Shown: one piece after another, positions 29,106-38,039 of the stretch
How positions within the stretch are numbered: the first letter of the stretch is position 1
Layout of the letters: the number at the start of each line of letters is the position of its first letter
Source: Candidatus Tidjanibacter gallistercoris
GTDB lineage: Bacteria; Bacteroidota; Bacteroidia; Bacteroidales; Rikenellaceae
DNA length: 64,000 nucleotides
Reading direction: 5' to 3'
Assembly: GCA_019114205.1 (NCBI GenBank)
Contig: DXFY01000014.1
Location: forward strand, 30,606-94,605
The notes under the pieces: model-generated
Seen by the model: the letters and a program-made list of their open reading frames with translations, nothing else
The model's database searches: none
Told to the model about the DNA's origin: nothing
Program-made: the position numbers and the translations under genes

Positions 29106-29864
29106 CTAAGCGTCCATCATCCCTCTGGCCCGTTTGGCCATTGCCGAGGTGAAGACGAAATCGTTGAGTTCCCTGTTGTCGGCATGCAGCATGTCGTCTC
29201 TGGTTCCTTCCCACCACTTGCGTCCTTCGTTGATGAATACGATTTTTTCGCCGATTTCCATGACCGAATTCATATCGTGGGTATTGACGATGGTGGTGAT
29301 GCCGTACTCCTTGGTGATGTCGTATATCAGCCGGTCGATGACGTTGGAAGTGACCGGGTCGAGTCCCGAATTGGGTTCGTCGCAGAACAGGTACCGCGGA
29401 TTCATCACGATGGCGCGTGCGATGGCCACCCGCTTAATCATGCCGCCGCTCAGCTCGGCGGGGTAGAGCTTTTCGGCCCCTTCGAGGTTCACCCGCCGCA
29501 GGCAGAACGCCGCGCGCTCCCGTTTCTCGGCCGCACTCTGTCCGGTGAACATGTCCAGCGGGAAGCGCACGTTCTCCTCCACGGTGGAGGAGTCGAGCAG
29601 GGCGCCGCCCTGGAATATCATCCCCACGTCGCGGCGGATGGCTTTCCGCTGCCGGAAATCGAGCGAGGTGAAGAGCGTGTCGCCGTAGTATATCTCCCCT
29701 TCGTCTACCGCATACAGTCCCGCGATGCTTTTGAGCAGCACCGTCTTGCCGGAACCGCTGCGGCCGATAATCATGTTGATTTCGCCGGGCAGGAAGGTCG
29801 CCGAGATATCTTCGAGCACCTGTTTCCCGTCGAAGGATTTGCATATGTGTTCGCAGCGTATCAC
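29106..29864 (-). CDS. mlaF: MlaF-type ABC transporter ATP-binding protein
   Basis: ATPase of a phospholipid/lipid trafficking ABC system (Mla), 252 aa. It has Walker A GRSGSGKTVLLK (about residues 35-46), the Q-loop GMIFQGGALLDS, the signature LSGGMIKRVAIARA, Walker B YLFCDEPNSGLDP and the switch His in NTHDMNS. The start is a GTG at 29864, chosen because it overlaps the mlaE stop by four bases (GTGA) and gives the expected N-terminus VIRCEHICKSFDG. An ATG start would lie far upstream inside mlaE. Its partner mlaE is directly upstream; no MCE-domain (mlaD) gene follows. Confidence 0.93.
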   Translation of the reverse strand: MIRCEHICKSFDGKQVLEDISATFLPGEINMIIGRSGSGKTVLLKSIAGLYAVDEGEIYYGDTLFTSLDFRQRKAIRRDVGMIFQGGALLDSSTVEENVRFPLDMFTGQSAAEKRERAAFCLRRVNLEGAEKLYPAELSGGMIKRVAIARAIVMNPRYLFCDEPNSGLDPVTSNVIDRLIYDITKEYGITTIVNTHDMNSVMEIGEKIVFINEGRKWWEGTRDDMLHADNRELNDFVFTSAMAKRARGMMDA

Positions 29865-30601
29865 AGATAGGAGATTTGGGTGATTACGAGGTCCATCATC
29901 AGGATGACCGCCGAACTGACCACCACCGCCTTGGTGCTCGCACGGCCCACTTCGAGCGAATTGCCCTTGGCGTAATAGCCGTAGAATCCGGAGATGGAAG
30001 TGATGACGAAAGCGTATACAATCATCTTTATGAGGGCGTACACGATGGAGAAGAGTTTGAAATCCATCTGGATGCCCGTGATGTAGGTGTCGGGAATGAC
30101 GATACCCGTGGCGATGGTGATGACGTATCCTCCGATGAGTCCCACGACGATGCTCAGGATGGCGAGCAGCGGGAAGAAGATGACCGTGGCGATGATTTTC
30201 GGGAGTATCAGGTAGCTTGCCGAATTGACGCCCATGATTTCGAGCGCGTCGATTTGTTCGGTGATGCGCATGGTGCCGATTTCGGACGCGATGCTCGACC
30301 CCACGCGGCCGGCGAGGATGAGCGCCACAACCGTGGAGCTGAATTCGAGAATCATCACCTCGCGGGTGGCATAGCCCATGAGTTCGCGGGGGATGAACGG
30401 CGATTCGAAGTTGATGCACATCTGGAGCATGAGTACCGCTCCCATGAAGACCGAGACGAGCGATACGATGCCGATGGAGTTGAGGCCGAGCGTCTCCATT
30501 TCGGCAATCACCCTGCGGCGATAGACCGTCCGTCGTTCGGGCCGGGAGAACACCTTGCCCATGAGTATGACGTAACGTCCTATGAGGCTGAAAATATTCA
30601 T
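29861..30601 (-). CDS. mlaE: MlaE-type ABC transporter permease
   Basis: A 246-aa integral membrane permease of the MlaE family, the inner-membrane part of a lipid transport complex that acts between inner and outer membranes. It has about five to six membrane helices, with conserved segments GAVLMLQMCINFESPF, LEFSSTVVALILAGRVGSS, the MRITEQIDALEIMGVN coupling region and GFYGYYAKGN. It is coupled to mlaF by a GTGA overlap and begins 15 bases after a small DUF4834 gene. Whether the system retrieves or exports lipids is not decided by sequence. Confidence 0.95.
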   Translation of the reverse strand: MNIFSLIGRYVILMGKVFSRPERRTVYRRRVIAEMETLGLNSIGIVSLVSVFMGAVLMLQMCINFESPFIPRELMGYATREVMILEFSSTVVALILAGRVGSSIASEIGTMRITEQIDALEIMGVNSASYLILPKIIATVIFFPLLAILSIVVGLIGGYVITIATGIVIPDTYITGIQMDFKLFSIVYALIKMIVYAFVITSISGFYGYYAKGNSLEVGRASTKAVVVSSAVILMMDLVITQISYL

Positions 30602-30616
30602 ACCGGCGTGCTGTGG

Positions 30617-30988
30617 TTATTCCGTGCGGCTTTCCGACCGTTCTTCGCGGATTTCCTCGTATTCGACGTAGTCGCCCACTTCGCTGCTGACGACCTTGTG
30701 CGAGGAAGTCTCGGTGTGCTGCACGGTGACTTCGCCGTCCTTTTTTCGCTGTGTGCGGGTGCGGGGACTGCCCCAGGTGTACGTGCGGAAAGTCTCCCCT
30801 CCCGCCTCCATTTCCCTGCGCAGGCGGTTCATCCGGTAACGGAATACCAAGATGCCTATCAATATCAGTGCGAGGAATCCCATGATGATGTAGAAGGCCA
30901 CGCTGAGTACATCGCCGATTGAGACGAGTCCGAAAAGTATCAGTACGACCAGTATGATAAGTATGTATGTTCCTATTCCGGCTCTCAT
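30617..30988 (-). CDS. DUF4834-like small membrane protein
   Basis: A 123-aa protein found mainly in Bacteroidota, of unknown function. From the ATG at 30988 (MRAGIGTYILII) it has two adjacent hydrophobic segments (about residues 6-25 and 29-48). A basic stretch follows (RYRMNRLRRE), then a hydrophilic Glu/Arg/Ser-rich cytoplasmic tail containing TYTWGSPRTRT and YVEYEEIREE. It is the first gene of a three-gene unit with mlaE and mlaF (15-base gap), preceded by a consensus -7 box. The family name is from the overall pattern; a role with the Mla system is only suggested by position. Confidence 0.75.
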   Translation of the reverse strand: MRAGIGTYILIILVVLILFGLVSIGDVLSVAFYIIMGFLALILIGILVFRYRMNRLRREMEAGGETFRTYTWGSPRTRTQRKKDGEVTVQHTETSSHKVVSSEVGDYVEYEEIREERSESRTE

Positions 30989-31047
30989 ATAAGACAGTGC
31001 ATTTCGTTGTCGGACATGTGCCGGCGGCATCCCGCCGACCGATTATA

Positions 31048-31055
31048 CAAAGATA
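31048..31055 (-). promoter_or_regulatory. -7 box of the DUF4834-mlaE-mlaF unit
   Basis: Minus-strand TATCTTTG matches TAnnTTTG, 59 bases before the first start codon. Confidence 0.55.
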
Positions 31056-31206
31056 ACTCTTTTTTGCCGAAAATATTATTGTCCTTTTTCTATTTAAAAT
31101 CCGTTGCGCATATTTTGTGCCCGACTGTTTCCGTTTGGTAACAATTTTGTATCTTCGGGCGGTGAAACATCGTTTCGAATCGTTGAATCAGTAAAAGACC
31201 AGGATT

Positions 31207-31371
31207 ATGAAAAAGTACATTTGTAACGTATGCGGATACATATACGACCCGGCGGTCGGCGACCCCGACGGCGGCGTGGCACCCGGAACGGCTTTCGAGG
31301 ATATTCCCGATGACTGGGTATGTCCGCTCTGCGGCGTGGGCAAGGACGATTTCTCTCCGGTGGAGGATTAG
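31207..31371 (+). CDS. Rubredoxin
   Basis: A 54-aa one-iron electron carrier of the cytosol. Both iron-binding pairs are present, CNVCGY (Cys6, 9) and CPLCGV (Cys39, 42), together with the conserved [16 protein letters not shown] and [11 protein letters not shown] segments. In anaerobes rubredoxin passes electrons to rubrerythrin or superoxide reductase for oxygen defence, but neither is encoded in the window. It is a single-gene transcript: TATCTTCG at 31150-31157 may be its -7 box and a 16-bp terminator hairpin starts 20 bases after the stop. Confidence 0.97.
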   Translation: MKKYICNVCGYIYDPAVGDPDGGVAPGTAFEDIPDDWVCPLCGVGKDDFSPVED

Positions 31372-31391
31372 CCGCATATATACGGACACAA

Positions 31392-31427
31392 CGAAATAGG
31401 GAGCGACCGAAGTCGCTCCCTATTTCG
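31392..31427 (+). terminator. Rubredoxin terminator
   Basis: A 16-bp perfect stem (31392-31407 with 31412-31427) with a CGAA tetraloop, followed by TTTTC. Confidence 0.92.
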
Positions 31428-31560
31428 TTTTCGCATTCGTCCCTGTCGCGGGGAGGCGGAGTCTGCGGGGCCGGGACGGTCGCTCCCTTTACGGAGCGGC
31501 GCTTCAGCTGCGGGGCTCCTCGTAAGGATATGCAGGGAGGCGTTCTTCCGGCAGGCGGCC

Positions 31561-32028
31561 CTATCGGATTCTGTCGAGCGACTTCAGCAGCAGGATATCT
31601 TTGCGGATGCCGCGCAGGGCAAGGTAGTCGAATACTATCGAAACGGGAGGAAAGAAGGCCGCGGCCGACAGCTTCCATGCCGAGACGGGAAAGTCCGCAA
31701 GGCTTCTCGCACCGCCCCAGACATAGTATACTTCGAAGAGCAGCACGCCGGCGAGCAGCACCATTTCCACCACGCACAGCCGGAACTGGAGCAGGCGTTT
31801 TTTGTAGAGGAAGATGGCGACGAGCGGCAGCAGCGCGGCAGCGATGACCGTGGCGGTGAGTCCGTAGGCGTGCAGCACGGGAGTACCGTCGGCTGTGTCG
31901 ATGAAACCGAATGCCGTGAGGCGCATCTCTTCCGTGCCGCCGAGGAACGTGCCTGCCGGCAGGAGCAGCATGAGGCCCGTCAGAATGGTGACGAGCAGCA
32001 GGTAAAGCGTTTGTATCCGTTGTATCAT
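31561..32028 (-). CDS. DUF4293 family membrane protein
   Basis: A 155-aa protein of a Bacteroidota-specific family with four predicted membrane helices. Typical features are the N-terminus MIQRIQTLYLLLV and the C-terminus LALRGIRKDILLLKSLDRIR. Function is unknown. The gene follows the glycosyltransferase by 87 bases on the same strand and may share its transcript. DUF4293 genes often lie near rpoD or envelope genes in this phylum; here rpoD is about 5 kb away. Confidence 0.88.
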   Translation of the reverse strand: MIQRIQTLYLLLVTILTGLMLLLPAGTFLGGTEEMRLTAFGFIDTADGTPVLHAYGLTATVIAAALLPLVAIFLYKKRLLQFRLCVVEMVLLAGVLLFEVYYVWGGARSLADFPVSAWKLSAAAFFPPVSIVFDYLALRGIRKDILLLKSLDRIR

Positions 32029-32115
32029 GTCCGTTTGTTTTTGTTTCGTTCTTTTGCAGGCCTTCCTTTCGGGGCCGTTCGCCGTTCTCCGCTTCTGCCG
32101 GATGCTGCGGCAGGC

Positions 32116-33078
32116 TCACAGTTCTTCGTCTATCAGGTAGCGGTTGCGGTCGGAGGAGGTGCGGTTGATGAGTTCGCCGAGGAACCCGGCCAGAAAGAGC
32201 ATTACGCCGAGCGCAACGGCCAGCAGGCACAGATGGAACAGCGGTTGGTCGGTGACGGCGCGGAATACCATGTCGTGCGACTGGCGGTAGAGCTTCTGGG
32301 CGATGATGACGACGACGGCCACTCCGCCGAACAGGAACATCAGCGTGCCGAGCCCGCCGAAGAAATACATCGGGCTGCGGCCGAACCGCGAAAGGAACAT
32401 GACCGTAATGAGGTCCAGGTAGCCTTTCACGGCGCGTTCCCAGCCGAATTTGCTGTGACCGTACTTGCGGGCACGGTGGTGCACCTCCTTCTCTCCGATG
32501 CGGGAGAAGCCCGCGTTCTTGGCGAGGATGGGAATGTAGCGGTGCATTTCGCCGTACACCTCGATGCTTTTGACCACCTTTTTCCTGTATGCTTTGAGGC
32601 CGCAGTTGAAGTCGTGGAGCCGGATGCCGGAAGTCGCTCGCGCCGTAGCGTTGAAGAGCTTGCTCGGCCACCGTTTTCCTATCGGGTCGTGGCGCTGTTT
32701 TTTCCAGCCCGACACGAGGTCGTACCCCCCCTCGGTTACCATGCGGTAGAGCTCCGGTATTTCGTCGGGCGAGTCCTGTAGGTCGGCGTCCATCGTAATG
32801 ACCACCTCGCCGCGCGCCGCCTCGAATCCGCAGTACAGCGCGGCGCTCTTGCCGTAGTTGCGGCGGAAACGGATGCCGCGTACCGCGGGGTTCTCCCCGG
32901 CCAGACGGGCTATTTCGTCCCACGAACCGTCGCTGCTGCCGTCGTCCACGAAGATGACCTCGTAGCGGAAACCGTGCGCATCCATGACGCGGACTATCCA
33001 TGCGGCCAGTTCGGGCAGCGATTCGCGTTCGTTCAACAGCGGTACGACCACCGATATGTCCGGCATTGCGTCATTCAT
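32116..33078 (-). CDS. Polyprenyl-phosphate glycosyltransferase, GT2 family
   Basis: A 320-aa membrane enzyme of the DPM1/GtrB/ArnC type that transfers a sugar from a nucleotide sugar to undecaprenyl phosphate. The GT-A domain (residues 8-230) has VVVPLLNERESL, the nucleotide-binding EVIFVDDGSSDGSW and the metal motif MDADLQDSPDEIPEL. Two C-terminal membrane helices (about 240-305) are followed by a short tail. It overlaps the upstream DUF4199 gene by eight bases if the first ATG is used; the ATG at 33066 (MPDISVVV) is the alternative start. No flippase or glycan operon is nearby, so the sugar and product are not known. Confidence 0.92.
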   Translation of the reverse strand: MNDAMPDISVVVPLLNERESLPELAAWIVRVMDAHGFRYEVIFVDDGSSDGSWDEIARLAGENPAVRGIRFRRNYGKSAALYCGFEAARGEVVITMDADLQDSPDEIPELYRMVTEGGYDLVSGWKKQRHDPIGKRWPSKLFNATARATSGIRLHDFNCGLKAYRKKVVKSIEVYGEMHRYIPILAKNAGFSRIGEKEVHHRARKYGHSKFGWERAVKGYLDLITVMFLSRFGRSPMYFFGGLGTLMFLFGGVAVVVIIAQKLYRQSHDMVFRAVTDQPLFHLCLLAVALGVMLFLAGFLGELINRTSSDRNRYLIDEEL

Positions 33079-33622
33079 GGGGCGTATTGTCGTTTGCGTC
33101 GCTGCCGGAGAACGGGGCGGGCTGCCGCTGTGCCAGGGCGCTGGTGAACAGGCCGATGACGCCGCCCTGCACGAGGTAGCCTATCACGTAGCAGACGACC
33201 AGCACGAGCGGGTTGAACATGGCCGAGTAGGTGGCGTCGTACACCGCGTCGAACTGGGCTTCGGGCAGGAGGTTTTGCATGGAGGCCATCTGACTGTCGA
33301 TTGCCTCCGCTATGGCGTCCGGAATGAGGAAGTTGTTGATGAGTGCGGCGGCGAAACCGAAGATGACTCCCGTAAAGAGCATCATCGCCAGGACGAATCC
33401 CATGCACCGCGGGTAGGGGAATCCGTCCCGCGCGTCGGCCATGCCCGCCGTCCGGCGCGTGAAACCGTACGTGAGCAGGATGAATACCGCGAGCGACACG
33501 ATGCTCATCCATGTTCCCAGACCGAACGACGCACGCGTCAGTTGCAGGGCCGCGGCCACCAGTCCGATGACGGTGCCGCCCTTCATGGCTTCCGTCCAGA
33601 ATATCTTTTTCGTTATCTCCAT
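33071..33622 (-). CDS. DUF4199 family membrane protein
   Basis: A 183-aa protein with about four membrane helices (near residues 13-33, 38-56, 72-95 and 145-168), of a family almost limited to Bacteroidota. The order DUF4199 then GT2 glycosyltransferase is recurrent in this phylum, and here the two genes overlap, suggesting joint action in envelope glycan assembly; this is inference. A central soluble segment (about 95-140) is helical. A consensus promoter with both boxes lies just upstream. Confidence 0.85.
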   Translation of the reverse strand: MEITKKIFWTEAMKGGTVIGLVAAALQLTRASFGLGTWMSIVSLAVFILLTYGFTRRTAGMADARDGFPYPRCMGFVLAMMLFTGVIFGFAAALINNFLIPDAIAEAIDSQMASMQNLLPEAQFDAVYDATYSAMFNPLVLVVCYVIGYLVQGGVIGLFTSALAQRQPAPFSGSDANDNTPHE

Positions 33623-33654
33623 TTCGGAATTTCTTTATATCGACGTTGCATCCG

Positions 33655-33686
33655 CAAATATAACGTTTTTTCGCCGCTTCGGACAA
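33655..33686 (-). promoter_or_regulatory. Promoter of DUF4199-glycosyltransferase genes
   Basis: On the minus strand TTG (33684-33686), a 21-base spacer and TATATTTG (33655-33662), with a leader of about 28 bases. Confidence 0.65.
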
Positions 33687-33827
33687 TCGTACCGTATCCC
33701 CGCATGCTCTTTCTGCCGGGGGCTGCCGGCCGCCGATTCCCTGCCGCCGGGCAGCGGGCGCCGCGCACAGCGTTCGCTGCGGCGGCTTCGTTCGGTGCGT
33801 AACACGGGTAGCGAGGGGTTCCTCCGT

Positions 33828-35108
33828 TCAGTATTTGCCCTTCCAGAGCTGGGCGATGCGTCGGGCTATTTCGGCCTCGCGCGGATTGTCTCCCGGTTCG
33901 TAAAACCGGGTTCCTTCGAGTCCGGCCGGCATGAATTCCTGTTCGGCGAAGTTGCCCTCGAAATCGTGGGCATACTTGTATCCCTTTCCGTAATCCAGCT
34001 CTTTCATGAGTTTCGTGGGCGCGTTGCGGATGTGCAGCGGTACGGGCCGGTTGTTGGTGTCTTTCGCGGCCAGTGCCATGGCGCGGTCTACGGCCATGTA
34101 AGCCGCATTGCTTTTGGGACTGGTGGCCAGATAGATGGTGGCTTCGGCCAGGGGAATGCGCGCTTCGGGCATGCCGATTTTGTGGACGGTGTCGAAGCAG
34201 GCGTTGGCCAGCAGCAGGCCGTTCGGATTGGCCAGCCCGATATCTTCGGCGGCGAGTATCACGAGCCGGCGGGCGATGAACTTGGGGTCTTCTCCGGCAT
34301 TCAGCATGCGGGCCAGATAGTATATCGCGGCGTTCGGGTCGCTGCCGCGGACGCTTTTGATGAAGGCCGAGATGATGTCGTAGTGCATCTCCCCGTTCTT
34401 GTCGTAGGTGGCGATGTTCTGCTGCAGGGCGTCGGTGACCGTGCGGTCGTCGATGACGACCGGCCCGTCCGAGGCGCCCGTCACGATGTCGAGTATGTTG
34501 AGCAGCTTGCGCGCGTCGCCCCCCGCGAAGCCGAACAGTGCGGCCGTTTCGCGTACTTCGATGGGACGTTCCCTCAGCAGGGCGTCCGTCGCGAGGGCGC
34601 GGTCGAGCAGCTCCTGCAGCTGTGCGTCGTCCATCGCCTTCAGCACGTAGACCTGACAGCGCGACAGCAGCGGGGAGATGACCTCGAAGGAGGGATTCTC
34701 GGTCGTCGCGCCGACGAGGGTGATGTCGCCCTGTTCGACGGCGCCCAGCAGCGAATCCTGCTGCGCCTTGTTGAAGCGGTGGATTTCGTCGATGAACAGG
34801 AACGGTGCCGGCGTGTTGAAGAATTTCTGTTTGCGGGCCTGTTCGATAACCTCGCGCACGTCCTTCACGCCGGAGTTGATGGCCGACAGGGTGAACATCC
34901 GCCGGTCGAGCGCACCGGCCACGAGCCGGGCGAGGGTGGTCTTGCCCACGCCGGGCGGCCCCCACAGGATGAACGAGGGGACATTGCCCGTTTCGATGAA
35001 CTTGCGGAATACTCCGCCGGGGCCCACGAGGTGTTCCTGCCCGATGTAGTCGTCGAGCGTCTGCGGCCTGAGCCGTTCCGCGAGGGGTATGTTGCTTTGT
35101 GTCGCCAT
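33828..35108 (-). CDS. rarA: Replication-associated recombination protein A (AAA+ ATPase)
   Basis: RarA (MgsA) acts at stalled replication forks with single-strand binding protein. The start is the ATG giving MATQSNIPLAERLRP, with 16 open codons upstream rejected; the product is 426 aa. Motifs are Walker A WGPPGVGKTTLAR (about residue 52), Walker B LFIDEIHRFNK, sensor 1 GATTENPSF and the RarA C-terminal tetramer domain with IYYLARMLNAGEDPKFIARR. Full length. A -7 box ends six bases before the start, so the mRNA may be leaderless. Confidence 0.97.
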   Translation of the reverse strand: MATQSNIPLAERLRPQTLDDYIGQEHLVGPGGVFRKFIETGNVPSFILWGPPGVGKTTLARLVAGALDRRMFTLSAINSGVKDVREVIEQARKQKFFNTPAPFLFIDEIHRFNKAQQDSLLGAVEQGDITLVGATTENPSFEVISPLLSRCQVYVLKAMDDAQLQELLDRALATDALLRERPIEVRETAALFGFAGGDARKLLNILDIVTGASDGPVVIDDRTVTDALQQNIATYDKNGEMHYDIISAFIKSVRGSDPNAAIYYLARMLNAGEDPKFIARRLVILAAEDIGLANPNGLLLANACFDTVHKIGMPEARIPLAEATIYLATSPKSNAAYMAVDRAMALAAKDTNNRPVPLHIRNAPTKLMKELDYGKGYKYAHDFEGNFAEQEFMPAGLEGTRFYEPGDNPREAEIARRIAQLWKGKY

Positions 35109-35114
35109 ATAATG

Positions 35115-35122
35115 CAAAGGTA
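35115..35122 (-). promoter_or_regulatory. rarA: -7 box abutting the rarA start
   Basis: Minus-strand TACCTTTG matches TAnnTTTG and leaves six bases before the ATG. Confidence 0.5.
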
Positions 35123-35363
35123 ACGAAAAATCGCCGTTCCGGAGTATGTCCCGCACGGCGCGGGAAATGAGCGGGCCGGCACAATAAGGACGGGAAGGGG
35201 CGCGTTCTAAAAGTGTTCGGTAATTTTTAAGGGTTTAAACGACAGAACGATATTGCCTATGGTGTGATTCGACTTTCGGACTGCCGGAAACCGCTGACGC
35301 AGACGGCTGGCGCGGCATTCCGTCGGAACGTGCAGATTGACTTGTAGCTAAAAAAATATCGTT

Positions 35364-36845
35364 ATGAAGAAAAAATGGATGTTTGCGGGGCTCATCGCCG
35401 CGGCCGTGGCGGTCGGGAGCGGTGCGACCTGGCTCGTTGCGAAAAACCATCAGGAACAGGATGCCGCCGTACCGCGTGTGACCGAACGGGTCGTCGAGGT
35501 GGAACCGGCGCCGGCGGCGCACTTTACCACTTATCAGGCGTCGAATTATCCGGACTTGACCTATGCGGCCGAGAATGCGGTGAATGCGGTGGTCAATATC
35601 GAGGTGACGCAGCAGGTGCAGATGCGCACGGTGGACCCCTTCCTCGAATTTTTCGGAATCCCTCAGGGATACTCCCGCGGCGGGGAGTACGTGCCGCGCG
35701 AATTCAAGGCGGGCGGTTCGGGCGTCATCATTTCGCAGGACGGCTATATCGTCACCAACCACCACGTCGTGGACAATGCGACCGAACTGAAGGTCAAGCT
35801 TTACGACGGGCGGACGTTCGAGGCCGAGGTTGTCGGTACGGACCCCACTACGGAGGTGGCGCTCATCAAGATAGACGGCGAGGGGCTGCCGACCTTGGCG
35901 TTCGGGGATTCGGATGCGCTGCGGCTGGGCGAATGGGTGCTGGCCATCGGCAGTCCGTTCGACTTGCAATCGACCATTACGGCAGGCATCGTGAGCGCCA
36001 AATCGCGTAACCTCGGTGCCATCCCCAATCAGTATCGTGTGGAATCGTTCATCCAGACCGATGCGGCGGTCAATCCCGGCAACAGCGGGGGCGCACTGGT
36101 CAATACGCGCGGCGAGCTGGTCGGCATCAACACGCTGATTAAGAGTCAGACCGGAACCTATATGGGCTATTCGTTCGCCATTCCGAGCGCAATCGTAAAA
36201 AAAGTGGTGGTAGACCTCAAGGAGTACGGCGTGGTGCAGCGTGCGCTGCTCGGCGTCGGCTATCAGGAAATAACCGAGGATTTCATCGAGGCGTTCGGCG
36301 ACGAGTACGGCATCCACGAGCCGGGCGGCGTCTATGTGGCGAGCGTTTCGGAGGACGGTGCCGCCGGTGCTGCCGGCATCCGCAAGGGCGACGTTATCAC
36401 CGCGATAGACGGAATACAGCTCGGAAACAATACCAACCTGGCGGAAATCATGTCGCGGTACCGCCCGAACGACCGGGTGAATATTTCGGTAAAAAGGGAT
36501 GGCAAAACGAAACAATTCGAGGTCGTGCTGCGTAATAAGGCAGGTAAGGCGGAACTGCTCTCGCGCGACTACGTGGATGTGGCCGAGTCGCTGGGCGGAA
36601 AGTTCGCCGAAATCAACGACAGGACCCGGAAAGAACTCAGGATAGACGACGGAATACGGGTAACGGAGGTACGTCCGGGCGGCGTGCTGGCGCGGGCCCG
36701 CGTACGGGAAGGATTCGTGATAACGCACATCAACGACCGTCCGATACGTTCCGTGAGCGACCTGGACAGGGTGACCGGCCCTGTGACATACATCGAAGGC
36801 GTATATCCCAACGGTCGCGCCATGAGCTATTCTCTCGTTCAGTAG
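35364..36845 (+). CDS. DegP/HtrA-type periplasmic serine protease
   Basis: A 493-aa protease and chaperone of misfolded envelope proteins. A signal anchor (MKKKWMFAGLIAAAVAVGSG) is followed by a trypsin-like domain (about residues 60-270). The catalytic triad is visible: His in VTNHHVV, Asp in TEVALIKID and Ser in NPGNSGGALV. Two PDZ domains follow, the first around 290-385 (GIRKGDVITAIDG) and the second around 410-490 (VREGFVITHINDRPI). The PDZ2 loop is shorter than in E. coli DegP. It stands alone, with a promoter not clearly recognised and a strong terminator behind it. Confidence 0.96.
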   Translation: MKKKWMFAGLIAAAVAVGSGATWLVAKNHQEQDAAVPRVTERVVEVEPAPAAHFTTYQASNYPDLTYAAENAVNAVVNIEVTQQVQMRTVDPFLEFFGIPQGYSRGGEYVPREFKAGGSGVIISQDGYIVTNHHVVDNATELKVKLYDGRTFEAEVVGTDPTTEVALIKIDGEGLPTLAFGDSDALRLGEWVLAIGSPFDLQSTITAGIVSAKSRNLGAIPNQYRVESFIQTDAAVNPGNSGGALVNTRGELVGINTLIKSQTGTYMGYSFAIPSAIVKKVVVDLKEYGVVQRALLGVGYQEITEDFIEAFGDEYGIHEPGGVYVASVSEDGAAGAAGIRKGDVITAIDGIQLGNNTNLAEIMSRYRPNDRVNISVKRDGKTKQFEVVLRNKAGKAELLSRDYVDVAESLGGKFAEINDRTRKELRIDDGIRVTEVRPGGVLARARVREGFVITHINDRPIRSVSDLDRVTGPVTYIEGVYPNGRAMSYSLVQ

Positions 36846-36868
36846 GGAGCGCGCAGGAGTCGTAAGAT

Positions 36869-36920
36869 ACGGGGGCCCCGGTTCCGCAGGGATTCGCTGT
36901 GCGGGCCGGGCCCCGTTTTT
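36869..36920 (+). terminator. Terminator after the DegP-type gene
   Basis: GC-rich hairpin with arms near 36869-36881 and 36905-36915 (one bulged base), followed by TTTTT. Confidence 0.8.
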
Positions 36921-37000
36921 CCGGAGTGCGCCCGACAGACGGAGCGGAAAGCCCCGCAGGAGAGGAATACAACGTTATGATATTGCAATAAAACCAGACA

Positions 37001-37861
37001 ATGAGGCAGTTAAAAATTACGAAATCCATCACGAACCGCGAGAGCGCATCGTTGGACAAATACCTTCAGGAGATAGGCAAGGAAGACCTGATAACCGTCG
37101 AGGAGGAGGTGGAACTTGCCCAGCGTATCAAGAAGGGCGACCAGGAAGCGCTCGAAAAGCTGACCAAGGCCAACCTGCGTTTCGTGGTCTCCGTGGCGAA
37201 GCAGTACCAGAATCAGGGGCTGAGCCTGCCCGACCTGATTAACGAAGGCAACCTGGGCCTTATCAAGGCCGCGGAGAAGTTCGACGAGACGCGCGGTTTC
37301 AAATTCATCTCCTACGCCGTGTGGTGGATACGTCAGTCCATCCTCCAGGCGCTTGCCGAACAGTCGCGTATCGTGCGCCTGCCGCTCAACCAGGTGGGGT
37401 CACTCAACAAGATAAACAAGGCGTTCGCGCGATTCGAGCAGGAGAACGAACGAACCCCTTCGCCGGAAGAGCTCGCCAACGTGCTCGACCTGCCCAAGGA
37501 GAAGGTTTCCGACACGTTGCGCGTATCGGGACGTCATGTCTCGGTGGATGCCCCTTTCTCGGACGGAGAGGACAACAACCTGCTCGACGTGCTCGTAAAC
37601 ACCGATTCGCCGAATGCCGACCGCGGGCTGATTAACGAGTCGCTCTCCACCGAGGTGGAACGCGCGCTGGCGACGCTGACCGACCGGGAGCGCGACATCA
37701 TCCGCTATTTCTTCGGCATCGGCTGCCCGGAAATGACGCTGGAGGAAATCGGAGAGAAGTTCGGACTCACCCGCGAGCGGGTACGTCAGATAAAGGAAAA
37801 GGCCATCCGCCGCCTGCGCCACAGTTCGCGCAACAAGTTCCTAAAATCCTATCTCGGATAG
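37001..37861 (+). CDS. rpoD: Primary RNA polymerase sigma factor, Bacteroidota type
   Basis: The housekeeping sigma-70 factor, 286 aa, without region 1.1 and without the large insert of proteobacterial RpoD. Region 1.2 is at about residues 13-50. Region 2 contains [37 protein letters not shown] and the promoter-melting [10 protein letters not shown]. Region 3 lies around 140-200, and region 4 ends in [20 protein letters not shown], the -33-binding helix-turn-helix. Its expected promoter class (TTTG, 19-21 bases, TAnnTTTG) is exactly what precedes gapA, sufB, the FKBP gene and the SRP RNA in this window. Single gene with its own terminator. Confidence 0.97.
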   Translation: MRQLKITKSITNRESASLDKYLQEIGKEDLITVEEEVELAQRIKKGDQEALEKLTKANLRFVVSVAKQYQNQGLSLPDLINEGNLGLIKAAEKFDETRGFKFISYAVWWIRQSILQALAEQSRIVRLPLNQVGSLNKINKAFARFEQENERTPSPEELANVLDLPKEKVSDTLRVSGRHVSVDAPFSDGEDNNLLDVLVNTDSPNADRGLINESLSTEVERALATLTDRERDIIRYFFGIGCPEMTLEEIGEKFGLTRERVRQIKEKAIRRLRHSSRNKFLKSYLG

Positions 37862-37894
37862 AAACGGTAACGCCTGCGGATGCGGCATCCGAAA

Positions 37895-37932
37895 CATGCG
37901 GACGGGAATCCTTACGGGTTCCCGTCCGCATG
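37895..37932 (+). terminator. rpoD: rpoD terminator
   Basis: A 14-bp perfect stem (37895-37908 with 37919-37932), extended inside by three more pairs, followed by a T-rich stretch. Confidence 0.85.
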
Positions 37933-38004
37933 TCTTTGTCGTGGCTCCGCTGCCGGTGTCGCGAAAACGGTGCGGCCGTCGGTACGGCGAACGGTACGAT
38001 TCCC

Positions 38005-38012
38005 TATCTTTG
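38005..38012 (+). promoter_or_regulatory. -7 box of the DUF486 gene
   Basis: TATCTTTG matches TAnnTTTG, 27 bases before the start codon. No clear -33 element. Confidence 0.55.
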
Positions 38013-38039
38013 CGCCGTTTTGAAACCCGCAATCCGACA

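Noticed and set aside
36869..36915. Riboswitch-like structure between the DegP-type gene and rpoD
   Set aside because: The hairpin followed by T residues is adequately explained as a terminator.
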